Notes under the pieces: generated by a model | Seen by the model: only the letters and a program-made list of their open reading frames with translations | Database searches by the model: none | Told to the model about the DNA's origin: nothing | From: Microbispora siamensis | GTDB taxonomy: Bacteria; Actinomycetota; Actinomycetes; Streptosporangiales; Streptosporangiaceae | Assembly: GCF_016863095.1 (NCBI RefSeq) | Contig: NZ_BOOF01000031.1 | Span: forward strand, 100,770-164,769 | Reading direction: 5' to 3' | DNA length: 64,000 bases | Program-made: the position numbers and the translations under genes | Shown here: positions 63,818 through 64,000 of the stretch, in pieces | How the letters are laid out: the number at the start of each line of letters is the position of its first letter | Position numbering within the stretch: position 1 is the stretch's first letter

Positions 63818-64000
63818 GGGACGTCGCTTGGGCGGGACATCACGTGGGTCGGGACATCACGTGGGTTGGGACATCACGTGGGTTGGGACGTCACTGGGTT
63901 AGGACGCCGCTTGGGTTGAGGCGCCACTTGGGTTGAGGCGCCACTTGGGTTGAGGCGCCACTTGGGGTGGGACGTCGCTTGGGCGGGACATCACGTGGGG
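63818..64000. repeat. 17-bp minisatellite continuing past the window
   Basis: About eleven 16-17-bp units with consensus G(A/G)G(A/G)C(A/G)(T/C)C(A/G)C(G/T)TGGGTT. Two sub-types alternate in blocks: GGGACATCACGTGGGTT and GAGGCGCCACTTGGGTT. The array is still in progress at base 64000. Stops occur in several frames, so it is probably non-coding. Confidence 0.85.

Noticed and set aside
63818..64000. CRISPR array
   Set aside because: Units are contiguous 17-bp tandem repeats with no unique spacers and no cas genes.

Overview
The window comes from a high-GC actinomycete, most likely a member of the Streptosporangiales (Nonomuraea, Streptosporangium or Microbispora type). I base this on base composition, on GTG/TTG starts, on many genes that begin 6-8 nt after a -10 hexamer (leaderless mRNAs), and on actinobacterial families such as DUF2530, DUF3027, DUF3263, DUF1707, the SCO6745 family, a bacterial XPB helicase and a CspB-type cold-shock protein. 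I saw no rRNA, tRNA, IS element, prophage or CRISPR array. It reads as ordinary chromosome with accessory patches.

Layout. 0-5.5 kb: a VapBC-like pair whose toxin is frameshifted, a small conserved protein, an OmpR-type two-component system, L-2-hydroxyglutarate oxidase and a CBS-pair protein. 5.5-18.6 kb: a series of small regulator/target units: WYL regulator with epoxide hydrolase; TetR with MFS and SDR; PadR with FAD monooxygenase; an aldo/keto reductase behind a MerR-like palindrome; MarR with MFS and ThpR; AraC with a VOC protein. Several have recognisable operators in divergent promoters. 18.7-31.1 kb: a housekeeping block with an NCS2 purine permease, DUF2530, a sacsin-like ATPase, DUF3027, MFS, a cold-shock protein, a helicase-associated WYL protein, a DUF4190 protein and XPB helicase. 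31.1-35.8 kb: a CGNR regulator, an SCO6745-family protein, a HelD-like RNA polymerase motor and a coupled GNAT.

35.9-46.8 kb: GroEL behind two CIRCE operators, CspA, then a SAM-I riboswitch controlling a threonine-synthase-family enzyme and a MoaD-like sulfur carrier; an ECF sigma factor; trehalose synthesis genes otsA and otsB, separated by an MFS gene and two tandem secreted paralogues; DUF3263; and a SAM-hydrolysing enzyme. 46.9-52.6 kb: a complete dipeptide/oligopeptide ABC importer (dppABCDF), with hairpins between the binding protein and the permease genes. 53-62.7 kb: a Wzm/Wzt-type polysaccharide exporter, PEBP, a secreted Ala-rich protein, a DUF1707/LiaF-like protein, plsX, argS, a Cys-repeat ORF, a membrane protein and sepF. 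The last 1.3 kb has no confident gene and ends in a 17-bp minisatellite that runs out of the window.

The most interesting unit is the SAM riboswitch, ThrC-like enzyme and MoaD-like carrier with a C-terminal Gly-Gly (38.3-40.0 kb). A SAM-repressed gene should make methionine, not threonine. The context therefore suggests that the ThrC-like enzyme makes homocysteine from O-phosphohomoserine, using sulfur carried on the MoaD-like protein.
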